Below are positions 43,024 through 51,632 of a stretch of DNA of 64,000 nt, one piece after another. The translations under genes were made by a program, and so were the position numbers. The DNA comes from Ureibacillus aquaedulcis (GTDB lineage: Bacteria > Bacillota > Bacilli > Bacillales_A > Planococcaceae), in contig NZ_JAUHTQ010000002.1 in assembly GCF_030418165.1 (NCBI RefSeq), positions 372,001 through 436,000 on the forward strand, read 5' to 3'. Numbering within the stretch: position 1 is the first letter of the stretch; the number at the start of each line of letters is the position of its first letter. The notes beneath the pieces were generated by a model. The model saw only the letters and a program-made list of their open reading frames with translations. It had not been told where the DNA came from and did no database searches.

Positions 43024-44400
43024 TTAATTTCTTGTGATTGTCAGATTCAACCATCCAAATATTATTGTAAGGACGGGACTCAGCAAGCAAAAGAACGCAA
43101 AAGGCAGATAGTCGATTACGGAAACGTCAAGCATCGAGGCAATAAATAAACCACAAACACTCCAAGGAACAAGCGGATTAACGACTGTCCCCGCATCTTC
43201 CATTACCCGGCTTAAATTTTTCGGATGTAAGCCTAGTTCTCTATATTGTTGCTTAAAGGCTTCCCCAGTTAATAAAATCGATAAATACTGTTCTCCCACT
43301 ACTATATTAATACCAATTGCAGTAAAAGCCGTCCCAGTAATCAATGCACCAACTGATTTTAATAAACCTTCAATTTTGCTAAGCAATGTTTGAATAATAC
43401 CTAAAGCAAATAATAACCCACCCATGCTCAGGCTAAGCACCACAAGCATAATTGTAAAGAACATGCTACTGATACCACCACGAGTTAAGAGTGAATCAAT
43501 TACTTCAACCCCTGTTTCAGAAACATATCCACTATATAAAATTGCACTGTAATCACTAACTGATAAAGACGTATGAAAAATAGATAAGAAAAGTGCTGCT
43601 AGGGAACTAACTATAAGTGTTAAAAATGCCGGCATTTTTTTGAATGTGCAAACAATCAACACTAGCAGTGGCACAATTGCATACCAATGCACAAAATTTG
43701 CAGCTTGTAAACTATCCTGATAGAACGCAACGGTCGTGTTATTTACTTCTGCAACTGAAGGTGATAAAGCAGCATATAGTACACCGCTAATTAAAAACGC
43801 AGGAATCGTTGTCCAACACATATTTTTAATATGGTCAAATAAATCAATATTGACGATGCTCGCTGCTAGATTTGTCGTATCTGACAATGGAGACATTTTA
43901 TCGCCAAAAAATGCTCCGGATACAATAGCGCCAGCCGTCAAGACAAGCGATGCATCAATGGCTCCTGCAATACTTACAAAAGCAACCCCAATCGTGGCTA
44001 CAGTCGTCAATGAACTACCAATTGCTGTACCGATAATTGCTGTAATGATAAATACAATCGCATAAAAGAAACTAGCCGATACGAGAGAAAAACCAATATA
44101 TAAAAGCGTTGGTATTGTACCGCTTACAATCCAGCTACTAATCAGGATACCTATTAAAAAGAAGATATAAATAGCTCCTATTCCTGAAAAGACTCCAGAT
44201 CTCATACTTTCTTCCAACACTTTAAATGGCACACGTTTTAGCAAACCGTAAAAAATGAGAAGAATCATAGATAAAAGAATAGGGATATGTGGTGCAGCAC
44301 CAAGCTTGCCTATCGCAATTGAAATGATTGAAATAACTATTATTACAATGAGTAGTGCTTCGAATACTGACGGTTTTGTTTTTGCTTCAATAGAAAACAT
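43024..44400 (-). CDS. NhaC-family Na+/H+ antiporter
   Basis: 458 residues, about 12 membrane helices. NhaC marks: IGTAIGSSLTTVATIGVAFVSIA, SGAFFGDKMSPLSDTTNLAAS and EDAGTVVNPLVPWSVCGLF. Members exchange Na+ for H+, or in some cases malate/lactate pairs (MleN). Monocistronic with a strong terminator. The Na+ gradient it keeps would power the several Na+ symporters nearby (inference). Confidence 0.9.
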   Translation of the reverse strand: MFSIEAKTKPSVFEALLIVIIVISIISIAIGKLGAAPHIPILLSMILLIFYGLLKRVPFKVLEESMRSGVFSGIGAIYIFFLIGILISSWIVSGTIPTLLYIGFSLVSASFFYAIVFIITAIIGTAIGSSLTTVATIGVAFVSIAGAIDASLVLTAGAIVSGAFFGDKMSPLSDTTNLAASIVNIDLFDHIKNMCWTTIPAFLISGVLYAALSPSVAEVNNTTVAFYQDSLQAANFVHWYAIVPLLVLIVCTFKKMPAFLTLIVSSLAALFLSIFHTSLSVSDYSAILYSGYVSETGVEVIDSLLTRGGISSMFFTIMLVVLSLSMGGLLFALGIIQTLLSKIEGLLKSVGALITGTAFTAIGINIVVGEQYLSILLTGEAFKQQYRELGLHPKNLSRVMEDAGTVVNPLVPWSVCGLFIASMLDVSVIDYLPFAFFCLLSPVLTIIFGWLNLTITRN

Positions 44401-44491
44401 TTGCTTACTCCTAGATGATATAATTTCACGCTTTAAACTTCAACGCTTCAACGCAATGAAGTAGATTATCATTCTAGCACATATTTGCTAA

Positions 44492-44629
44492 ATGTCAATA
44501 TCCTTAGCGGAGAAAAAATATGGAACTATTCTAGAAGCTACTGTATTAAATGATAATAAATTTACTTATAAACGAATAGGAAAAGCTTTCTCAATTACAG
44601 TAGAACATATTCCTTATCCAAGAGAATAG
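44492..44629 (+). pseudogene. gene fragment followed by an intact terminator
   Basis: A 45-codon reading, MSISLAEKKYGTILEATVLN onward, ending FSITVEHIPYPRE, has normal amino-acid composition but no ribosome site. The terminator at 44723-44760 follows. It looks like the 3' remnant of a lost gene. Family not recognised. The remaining DNA from 44761 to 45002 holds nothing I can support. Confidence 0.4.
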
Positions 44630-44722
44630 AAGAGTTTACTCAGTACTACTGTGTTTTCTACAACTAACATCTCCTGGTTTGCGTAAATCTTTTCTATACT
44701 TTTAAATGTGGCAGAAAAATTA

Positions 44723-44760
44723 GAAAGCTGCTTACCTTGTAAGCAGCTTTCTTTGTTTTA
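44723..44760 (+). terminator. strong terminator with no intact upstream gene
   Basis: GAAAGCTGCTTAC-ctt-GTAAGCAGCTTTC followed by TTTGTTTT. Confidence 0.85.
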
Positions 44761-45002
44761 GTATGTTGTTCCCTGGCTTTTAAATTATCTTAAGGAAACT
44801 AAATGTGCCTTATATTTACCCAGCTATTTCACTCAAATGATATATATCAAATAACAAAACAACAAATTTCCTAATTTGAAGCTGTAGCTTATATTAGTGA
44901 AAACGATTAGTATCCTTTTAGGTTTATTAATTCCCCGCTCGTATAGCGTTTTTTTGCATCTTAACTTAGCTTTGCAAGTTCCTCAAATAATTTCTTTTTC
45001 AA

Positions 45003-45431
45003 TTATTTATTATTCCAGGTATATGTCATGTTTTGAAATGCTTGAACCGCTGCGTTTGCTACTTCGATGTCTTGTGCACTTGTTGCTCCGCTGACACCAA
45101 TGCCTCCGATGACTTTATTCTGGTAAATAAGTGGTATGCCGCCTCCTAGAATAACTATTCTACCTTGATTCGTAGTATTGATCCCAAATGACGGACTACC
45201 AGGTTGAGCTGCCTTAACTAGATTTTCTGTAGGTATTTGTAAAGCAACACTAGTCCAAGCCTTATTGATAGCTATATCGATCCCTGCAATTTTCGCATTA
45301 TCCATACGGTGAAATGCGATTAGATTTCCTCCCTCATCAACTAATGCAATATCTTCTTTTATTCCCATGGACATTGCTTGTTTTTCCGCTTCATTTAATA
45401 ACGCTTTAGCTAGCGCTAAAGAAATAATCAA
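45003..45431 (-). CDS. GlcG/HbpS-family protein (DUF336)
   Basis: 142 residues: AEKQAMSMGIKEDIALVDEGGNLIAFHRMDNAKIAGIDIAINKAWTSVAL, INTTNQGRIVILGGGIPL and VIGGIGVSGATSAQDIEVANAAV are typical. Relatives bind heme or corrinoids, or occur beside glycolate, propanediol and amine use genes. TTG start after GGGGAGAGAG. No partner gene in the same direction nearby. Confidence 0.88.
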   Translation of the reverse strand: MIISLALAKALLNEAEKQAMSMGIKEDIALVDEGGNLIAFHRMDNAKIAGIDIAINKAWTSVALQIPTENLVKAAQPGSPSFGINTTNQGRIVILGGGIPLIYQNKVIGGIGVSGATSAQDIEVANAAVQAFQNMTYTWNNK

Positions 45432-45571
45432 TACTCTCTCCCCTTTTAAGTAATAATAATGTATTAAATGAGGTTGAAGTAATTATTGTTACATCTTAAA
45501 CAACTACCGTTTCTACCAAGGCTATTAAGTAGGTGGGATTTCTAAAAAAGTAAAAGAGTAGACTGAAAAAA

Positions 45572-45991
45572 ATGGTGATATGGAACATTCCGAATGATGA
45601 AAGAAATCTGATTCGTTTAGTATTTACCAGAAAAGAATTCAAAGCTTTGGCCGTTAATTGGGAACATTTTGCTAAAGGATTTCTTGCTATCTTCCGTACG
45701 TATTATGGACACTATTTAGGAGATGAATGGTACAGCCAATTTATCGAAGAGCTTAGTCATTCACATTCAGAATTTGAGGATTTATGGCAAGAAAGTCAGG
45801 TGAGTAAGGCGCCAGAAATGGTTATTGAGTTCCGACATGCCAAAGCAGGAAAAATGCTGTTTAATTTAACTTCTCTTCAAGTTCAAGGTGATCTGGATTT
45901 ACGGTGCAGTATTTATACACCTGTTGAGGAAACGGGCACAGAAAAGAAATTAAAGCGATTAATGAAGAGGGTTTCTAATGAAAAAGACTAA
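45572..45991 (+). pseudogene. MmyB-type ligand-binding domain without its DNA-binding half
   Basis: 139 residues matching the C-terminal domain of XRE/MmyB regulators: ERNLIRLVFTRKEFKALAVNWEHFAKGFLAIFRTYYGHYL, FIEELSHSHSEFEDLWQESQV, FRHAKAGKMLFNLTSLQV. The N-terminal helix-turn-helix is absent and the upstream frame is closed by stops, so this is a 5'-truncated regulator. It might still be translated from the ATG at 45572, although I see no good ribosome site. Confidence 0.7.
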
Positions 45992-46021
45992 TGCATTTAC
46001 TCTATAAAGGAATCCTTTACT

Positions 46022-46062
46022 AAAAAAAGAGTGTAGACAAAGGCAAAATGCTCTGTCTACAT
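46022..46062 (-). terminator. terminator after the M24 gene
   Basis: Minus strand TGTAGACA / TGTCTACA stem and T7. Confidence 0.8.
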
Positions 46063-46082
46063 TGGATTGGGGTTAATTTTCA

Positions 46083-47210
46083 TTAAAAAATTAAATCCTT
46101 TAAGTCTCTAGGATAATCAGTAATTAGTAGATTTCCACCTTCTTTTAGGATAACTGTGTCAGAGTGTCTAAATCCGCCCAATCCTGGAATATAAATCCCT
46201 GGTTCAATGGTGTACGCCATCCCCTCTTCCAAAACAAGGTCATTATCGTAAGAAAGATATGGCGGTTCATGAAGCGAAACGCCAATGGCATGGCCTGTCC
46301 GATGTATGGCAAATTCTGCATAGCCTTCCTCTCTTAGAATTCCTCTAGCCACTGCATCAACTTCTGATGCTTTCACACCAGGTCTAATAAAATCCAATGC
46401 AGCTTGTTGGGCTTTCTGCATCGCTAAAAATGCATGTTCTTGCTGTTTAGTAGACTTCCCGATAATGACTGTGCGTTCTAATTCGGCACGATATCCATTT
46501 AATGAAACTTGCCTTGTATGAATGATTACATCTCCATGTTGTATCTTTCGTGTATTGGAGTATACATGCGGCAAAATACTTCGTTCAGGCCCTGATGGTG
46601 TCATGACGAGTAAATCTAACGTTGCATTTGGGTAATTCTCGGATGCTGTTTGATAAATAATTTGATTTCCAATGGCATCTATTTCTAATTCAGTTGCACC
46701 AACCTTGCAATGTTTAAGTGTTTCACTTACACCTAAATTTACTAGTTTTCCAGCCTCGATCATTGCAGTAATTTCTTTTTCATCTTTGATTGATCTCATT
46801 TTTTCAATTTGTACACTTAAATCGATGACCGTTGTCTTAACACTTTGAATTTCATTGATTATTTTCCCAGGAGTATAATTCATATCAACTCCAACAGCAC
46901 TACCCTCTTGTACTTTTAACTCGTTTTCCAAAACTTCTAAATATGTTTTCGCGATGTTTGCTTTCTCGGGATGCTCGTAATATGGAAGAATTCGATCCAC
47001 TACAGCATGTTCTCTAGCATGAACCTCTTCAAGGCCCGGTACAATTAGGCTACATTGTTCAAATGTTATAAAGAGAATAATGGGTCTTGAATAGATCAAT
47101 GCACGAAAACCAGTTAAATAAAATTGATAGTCAGGGCTCATCACCACCGCTGCTTGAAGATTATTTTCCTTCATAAACTCCCGAAGCATATTCACTCTTA
47201 AATTCGACAT
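46083..47210 (-). CDS. M24 (pita-bread) family hydrolase with degenerate metal site
   Basis: 375 residues, two domains as in prolidase, aminopeptidase P and creatinase. The metal ligands of peptidases (D, D, H, E, E) are largely replaced: IIHTRQVSLNGYRAELERT (both Asp missing), TGHAIGVSLHE (His kept), TIEPGIYIPG (Glu kept), FRHSDTV (Glu replaced). Metal-free relatives include creatinase and ectoine hydrolase, so a C-N hydrolase for a small osmolyte is more likely than a peptidase. Start ATG 47210 behind GGAGGAG. Overlaps the symporter gene by 50 bases. Confidence 0.75.
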   Translation of the reverse strand: MSNLRVNMLREFMKENNLQAAVVMSPDYQFYLTGFRALIYSRPIILFITFEQCSLIVPGLEEVHAREHAVVDRILPYYEHPEKANIAKTYLEVLENELKVQEGSAVGVDMNYTPGKIINEIQSVKTTVIDLSVQIEKMRSIKDEKEITAMIEAGKLVNLGVSETLKHCKVGATELEIDAIGNQIIYQTASENYPNATLDLLVMTPSGPERSILPHVYSNTRKIQHGDVIIHTRQVSLNGYRAELERTVIIGKSTKQQEHAFLAMQKAQQAALDFIRPGVKASEVDAVARGILREEGYAEFAIHRTGHAIGVSLHEPPYLSYDNDLVLEEGMAYTIEPGIYIPGLGGFRHSDTVILKEGGNLLITDYPRDLKDLIF

Positions 47211-48633
47211 TTTCTTTCTCCTCCTTATCCTTACCGTATTGGTCCTCTTCAATTTGGGCTGTGTATTTTGGAGTTAGCAAGCTTACTACAATCAGTGCAA
47301 TAATGGATAATGGTAATGCAATTAGAACACTATTCCATCCATATGGTTTTTGTAAAACTAATTCCCAAACCAGCGTTGCTAGACCGCCAATCACAATCGA
47401 AGCTAAAGCACCAGGTCCATTTGCCCGCTTCCAAAGGAAACTAGCTAATATTGCAGGAGTCAATGCTGCACCATACATTGTGTAAGAATACATTTGGATT
47501 GATAGCACATCTGGGAAGAACGCTCCAAGTATATAAGCGATTCCACCTAGAGCGAATACAGAATAGCGATTGATTTTTAGTAAACTCTTATCTGAAATAT
47601 CTGGCTTCACTCTCTGCACAATATCATACGTAATGTTTCCAGCCGCTGATAATAAGAAAGAATTACCTGTTGTAATGAGAAATGAAACCGACGCTGTTAA
47701 AATTAGCGCACCGACAATAACCGGTAAACCACCATTATAAGCAAGTTGTAAAATCGCTGTATCCGGTTTGATGTCACTAAATAGTGCAAAAGAACCGATT
47801 GTTAATAAAATTACGAGGCCAAATACAGCAATAGATGAAAAGAAGAATCCTATTGTTGAGCGTCTTGCAGTGTTTGCATCTTTAGCTGACGCTAATCGTT
47901 GATACATGTTTTGATCGGCCAAAACTAATAGGAATAGTGGTAGAAAGTATCCGATTATTTGAGGAACCGTTAAATTCCCAGTCCAAGTAAAATGTGATTC
48001 CGGTAAAGAGGCAATAATTGTGTCAAAACTTACAACGTTCGTAACTAAATAGAAGAATCCTAGAAGAAACCCTGCCAGAATAAGTAAGGAACTGATAAAG
48101 TCTGTATAGGCAACCGAGAACATACCGCCAATTGTTGCAAGAAATATTACAATAAAAGCTGTTATTATCGTTCCAGCTTGAACAGAGATACCTGTTGTTA
48201 AATTTAATATGTATCCCCCACCAGTGAATTGGTAAGATGCAATCCCAATATAAGCAAGAATAATAAATATGGAGGAAATTGTTCTTGTCAGTTTTCCGTA
48301 TTTTATTTCTAAAATTTGCGGAATTGTATATTTGGAAATCAACCAAGTTTTTCCTGCAATAAAATATAAAATAACAATTCCTATTGGCACACCGGCAAAG
48401 TAGATGATACCAGCTAATGGCCCTTGTTGATAAATGAAGCTAGCACCGCCAATTACCGTTCCCGAACCGACAAAAGTCGCCAATAAAGTACCCACTAGTA
48501 CTATATTCGGTAATGAACGACCAGCTAACATATAGTCTTCCGTATTATTTATTTTATTTTTCCCTATCATTGTTCCAGCTACAATCATTAATAATATGTA
48601 GCCAATAATTGTAATCAACAATATCGTGTTCAT
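47161..48633 (-). CDS. solute:sodium symporter
   Basis: 490 residues, 13 membrane helices: EDYMLAGRSLPNIVLVGTLLATFVGSGTVIGGASFIYQQG, FSVAYTDFISSLLIL, DQNMYQRLASAKDANTARR. Same family as PutP but a distant branch (YodF/pantothenate-like arrangement). Its 3' end overlaps the M24 hydrolase, so carrier and hydrolase probably act on the same substrate. Divergent LysR gene upstream. Confidence 0.88.
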   Translation of the reverse strand: MNTILLITIIGYILLMIVAGTMIGKNKINNTEDYMLAGRSLPNIVLVGTLLATFVGSGTVIGGASFIYQQGPLAGIIYFAGVPIGIVILYFIAGKTWLISKYTIPQILEIKYGKLTRTISSIFIILAYIGIASYQFTGGGYILNLTTGISVQAGTIITAFIVIFLATIGGMFSVAYTDFISSLLILAGFLLGFFYLVTNVVSFDTIIASLPESHFTWTGNLTVPQIIGYFLPLFLLVLADQNMYQRLASAKDANTARRSTIGFFFSSIAVFGLVILLTIGSFALFSDIKPDTAILQLAYNGGLPVIVGALILTASVSFLITTGNSFLLSAAGNITYDIVQRVKPDISDKSLLKINRYSVFALGGIAYILGAFFPDVLSIQMYSYTMYGAALTPAILASFLWKRANGPGALASIVIGGLATLVWELVLQKPYGWNSVLIALPLSIIALIVVSLLTPKYTAQIEEDQYGKDKEEKENVEFKSEYASGVYEGK

Positions 48634-48661
48634 GTTAAACCCCCTCTAATTTTAATTTAGT

Positions 48662-48694
48662 GATTATTTAAAATAATCCGTAAATTAAATTTAC
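48662..48694. promoter_or_regulatory. paired palindromes, likely LysR operator
   Basis: GATTATTT-A-AAATAATC (48662-48678) and GTAAATT-A-AATTTAC (48680-48694) have exact 8- and 7-bp arms and centres 17 bp apart. They lie between the symporter (29 nt) and lysR (77 nt). The first holds the T-N11-A pattern of LysR sites. Confidence 0.6.
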
Positions 48695-48770
48695 AGCAAT
48701 TTTCACTCTATGTATAATATATATATTGAATAGTATTAAGACGTTTTACATATAAGTGAGGAGAATCCCC

Positions 48771-49667
48771 ATGATAGAATTTCGTAGAATGCTATATTTT
48801 ATAGCGGTTGCAGAAGAATTGAATTTTACAAAAGCTGCAGACCGACTGAAAATTTCTCAACCTCCTTTAAGCCAGCAGATTAAAATATTGGAAAAAGAAT
48901 TGAATGTAACTTTATTCAATCGAAATAAACGAGTTGTAGAATTAACTGAAGCAGGAAAATACTTCTTAGAGAAGGCAAAGGATATTGTCCAAAAGCTGGA
49001 ACTAATTTATGAAGAGACGAGACAAATTGATAGAGGAAAATTCGGGAAACTATCCATTGGTTTTACAGGCTCTGTTACATATGATTTATTACCAAAACTG
49101 ATTCAAACCTACCAACAAGCAAACCCGAAAATCAATATCATTTTAACGCAGATGTCTTCTGCAAGACAGGTGGAAGCCCTGGAAAACAAGGAAATCGATA
49201 TTGGAATGTTAGTGCCTCCTATTGAATCGAATTCATTGAAGATAAAGACTTTACGGTGCGAACCATTTATTATAGCGATTCCCAGTAACCATCCATTGGC
49301 TAACTTAAAGGAGCCTGTAAGTTTACTTAATTTTAAAAATGAGCCATTTATCTTTACTGACCGTGATGTAGGTCACGGTTATTACGACGCAATCATCAGT
49401 CTATTTTATGAAGTTGGATTTAGCCCCATTAAATCTCAACAAGCGAATGAACTCCAAACCATTGTATCGTTAGTCGCATCTGGAGTAGGAAATGCAGTCT
49501 TGCCAGCATCCATAAAGAATTATATTAATAAAAAAGTGACTTATCTAACACTAAATGAAAACAACACTTCCTGTACTTCTTCAATAGTCTGGAGAAAAGA
49601 CAACGACTCTGCAATTTTAAAATCATTTATTGAACATGTTGGTCTGCAGGATCTTTGTTTAAGTTAA
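48771..49667 (+). CDS. LysR-family regulator of the symporter/hydrolase operon
   Basis: 298 residues. DNA-binding helix-turn-helix FRRMLYFIAVAEELNFTKAADRLKISQPPLSQQIKILEKEL and the substrate-binding-like domain (GFTGSVTYDLLPKLIQTYQQ, LVASGVGNAVLPASI). Start ATG at 48771, GAGGAG upstream; a TTG-like longer start is unneeded. Divergent from the symporter with paired palindromes between them, the standard LysR layout. Confidence 0.9.
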   Translation: MIEFRRMLYFIAVAEELNFTKAADRLKISQPPLSQQIKILEKELNVTLFNRNKRVVELTEAGKYFLEKAKDIVQKLELIYEETRQIDRGKFGKLSIGFTGSVTYDLLPKLIQTYQQANPKINIILTQMSSARQVEALENKEIDIGMLVPPIESNSLKIKTLRCEPFIIAIPSNHPLANLKEPVSLLNFKNEPFIFTDRDVGHGYYDAIISLFYEVGFSPIKSQQANELQTIVSLVASGVGNAVLPASIKNYINKKVTYLTLNENNTSCTSSIVWRKDNDSAILKSFIEHVGLQDLCLS

Positions 49668-49700
49668 TTTACTATAATTAGAAGAGAAATCTATATCAAT

Positions 49701-49737
49701 AACGGATACTTTTCAAATACACATATCCGTTTTTTAT
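49701..49737 (+). terminator. terminator after lysR
   Basis: ACGGAT / ATCCGT arms with a loop of about 20 nt and T6. Confidence 0.7.
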
Positions 49738-49757
49738 AAATAGTAATTTAAATCTAT

Positions 49758-49796
49758 AAAAGCGTGTTTTGATCAACTTTTTCAAAACACGCTTTC
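49758..49796 (-). terminator. terminator after putP copy 2
   Basis: AAAGCGTGTTTTGA / TCAAAACACGCTTT with a short loop; T-rich on both strands' exits, so it also backs up lysR. Confidence 0.85.
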
Positions 49797-49848
49797 TACT
49801 ATTTACTCTTTAATTCCTAATTTTATTTTTGAATGATTTATTAATATC

Positions 49849-51336
49849 TCATTCTTTGTCTGACTTTAAAAGTTCCAATGTTTCATCAAACTCTTTATCA
49901 ATTTCTGCATTTGATTTATATGTAAGGAAACTTACAACCACTGCAAGAATTAAGTTAATCAAGAATCCTGGAACGATTTCATATATCATGCCAGATAACG
50001 CTTCACTTTGTCCCCAAATGAAAGCAACAACTGCACCAACAATCATCCCGGCTAAAGCACCAACATTAGTTAACTTCCTCCAGTACAATGTAAGTAAAAT
50101 CGTTGGTCCAAATGCCGCACCAAATCCAGCCCATGCAAAACCTACCAAGTCCAAGATGGAACTATTCGGATTCCACCCTAGAAAAGCAGCTACTACAGCT
50201 ACAACTAGAACAGCGGCACGGCCTGCCATTACGTAATGTTTGTCAGAAGCATCTTTCTTAAATAGCGCTTTATACATATCTTCAATTAAGGCAGACGATG
50301 TAACGATTAATTGAGAAGAAATAGTACTCATTACTGCTGCTAAAATCGCCGCTAACATAATCCCGGCAATAAAAGGATGGAATAGAATTTGTCCCATTAC
50401 AATAAATACTGTCTCCGGATCTTCTAGTACTTGGCCATTTTGTTGGAAGTAAGCCAATCCAACTAATGATGTACCGATTGCACCGGCTAAACTTAAGATC
50501 ATCCAGCCAATACCGATACGACGAGCTTGTTTTGTTTCCTGCACTGATTTAATGGCCATAAAACGAACAATAATATGTGGTTGACCGAAGTAGCCAAGCC
50601 CCCATGCGATAGACGAAATGACTCCAGCTGCCGTTGCAGTAGAAGCAAATAAACTAAACTGTTCGGGATTCACCGCTTGGATGGAATCAATTGTTTCTCC
50701 AAGACCACCTGTGAAGAATATACCAATTACCGGTACTAACACCAGGGCCAAGAACATAATTAAACCTTGCAAAGTATCTGTATAACTAACTGCCAGGAAT
50801 CCACCAAATAGTGTATAGCCAACAGTAACAATTGATACAACTAATAACCCTGTATGATAATCAAACCCGAATGAACTTTCAAAGAATTTCCCCCCTGAAA
50901 CCATCCCTGAAGATACATAGAATGTAAAGAATACTAAAATTACAATCCCGGATACAATGCGAATTAATTTCGTATTGTCGCGAAGACGGTTATCCAGGAA
51001 ACTGGGAATGGTAATGGAGTTCTTTGAAACTTGAGTGTATACACGCAATCGTGGCGCGACTAATAGCCAGTTCAACCAAGCACCCACTGTTAAACCAATC
51101 GCAATCCAGGCTTCTACCATACCTGCTGCGTAAATTGCGCCCGGTAATCCCATTAGTAGCCAGCCGGACATATCCGCCGCTCCAGCACTTAAAGCTGTGA
51201 CTGCTGGTCCTAAATCACGACCACCTAACATGTAGTCATTCAAGTTTGTCGTTCTTTTATAAGCAAACCAACCAATTAGGATCATGGCAAGCATATAAAT
51301 GACTATGGCCAAAAGCTGATACGAATAATCTGTCAT
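49849..51336 (-). CDS. putP: sodium/proline symporter PutP, copy 2
   Basis: 495 residues, 13 helices. DYMLGGRDLGPAVTALSAGAADMSGWLLMGLPGAIYAAG and GYTLFGGFLAVSYTDTLQG, plus HIIVRFMAIKS, are near-identical in layout to copy 1 and to B. subtilis PutP/OpuE. Start ATG at 51336, with AAGGAG nine bases upstream. Divergent from proline dehydrogenase copy 2. Unlike copy 1 it has no small partner gene; it may serve osmotic proline uptake (OpuE-like) or catabolism. Confidence 0.93.
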   Translation of the reverse strand: MTDYSYQLLAIVIYMLAMILIGWFAYKRTTNLNDYMLGGRDLGPAVTALSAGAADMSGWLLMGLPGAIYAAGMVEAWIAIGLTVGAWLNWLLVAPRLRVYTQVSKNSITIPSFLDNRLRDNTKLIRIVSGIVILVFFTFYVSSGMVSGGKFFESSFGFDYHTGLLVVSIVTVGYTLFGGFLAVSYTDTLQGLIMFLALVLVPVIGIFFTGGLGETIDSIQAVNPEQFSLFASTATAAGVISSIAWGLGYFGQPHIIVRFMAIKSVQETKQARRIGIGWMILSLAGAIGTSLVGLAYFQQNGQVLEDPETVFIVMGQILFHPFIAGIMLAAILAAVMSTISSQLIVTSSALIEDMYKALFKKDASDKHYVMAGRAAVLVVAVVAAFLGWNPNSSILDLVGFAWAGFGAAFGPTILLTLYWRKLTNVGALAGMIVGAVVAFIWGQSEALSGMIYEIVPGFLINLILAVVVSFLTYKSNAEIDKEFDETLELLKSDKE

Positions 51337-51363
51337 ATCTCTCACTCCTTGTTGTAAATTCAA

Positions 51364-51632
51364 CCGACATTAAACCCCTGATCATAAAATATAGGAATTT
51401 CGGAATCTATAAAATACAACATAAAATAAATTTCGACATTTTAAAAGACTTTTTTTCTGAATACTCAAAAGAAAAAATTTTTTCATTCCCTAAAAACTCA
51501 GAAATATCAAGCAGTTTTCTGTATTTTTTGTTCTAGAAAAATTTTTATCCAAAAAAAATTGTGGTTTTATTATTTTGTTAAGTGATATAATCGCCGTCGT
51601 ATACAATTTCTAGCTAATGGAGGAATACATCT
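51364..51632. promoter_or_regulatory. divergent control region of putP and proline dehydrogenase copies 2
   Basis: Very AT-rich. A good -10 TATAAT (51586-51591) serves the dehydrogenase, but the base run 17 bp upstream is no -35, which suggests an activator. Two weaker CodY-like matches, AAAACTCAGAAATAT (10/15) and AGTTTTCTGTATTTT (11/15), lie near 51494-51527. Confidence 0.45.
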
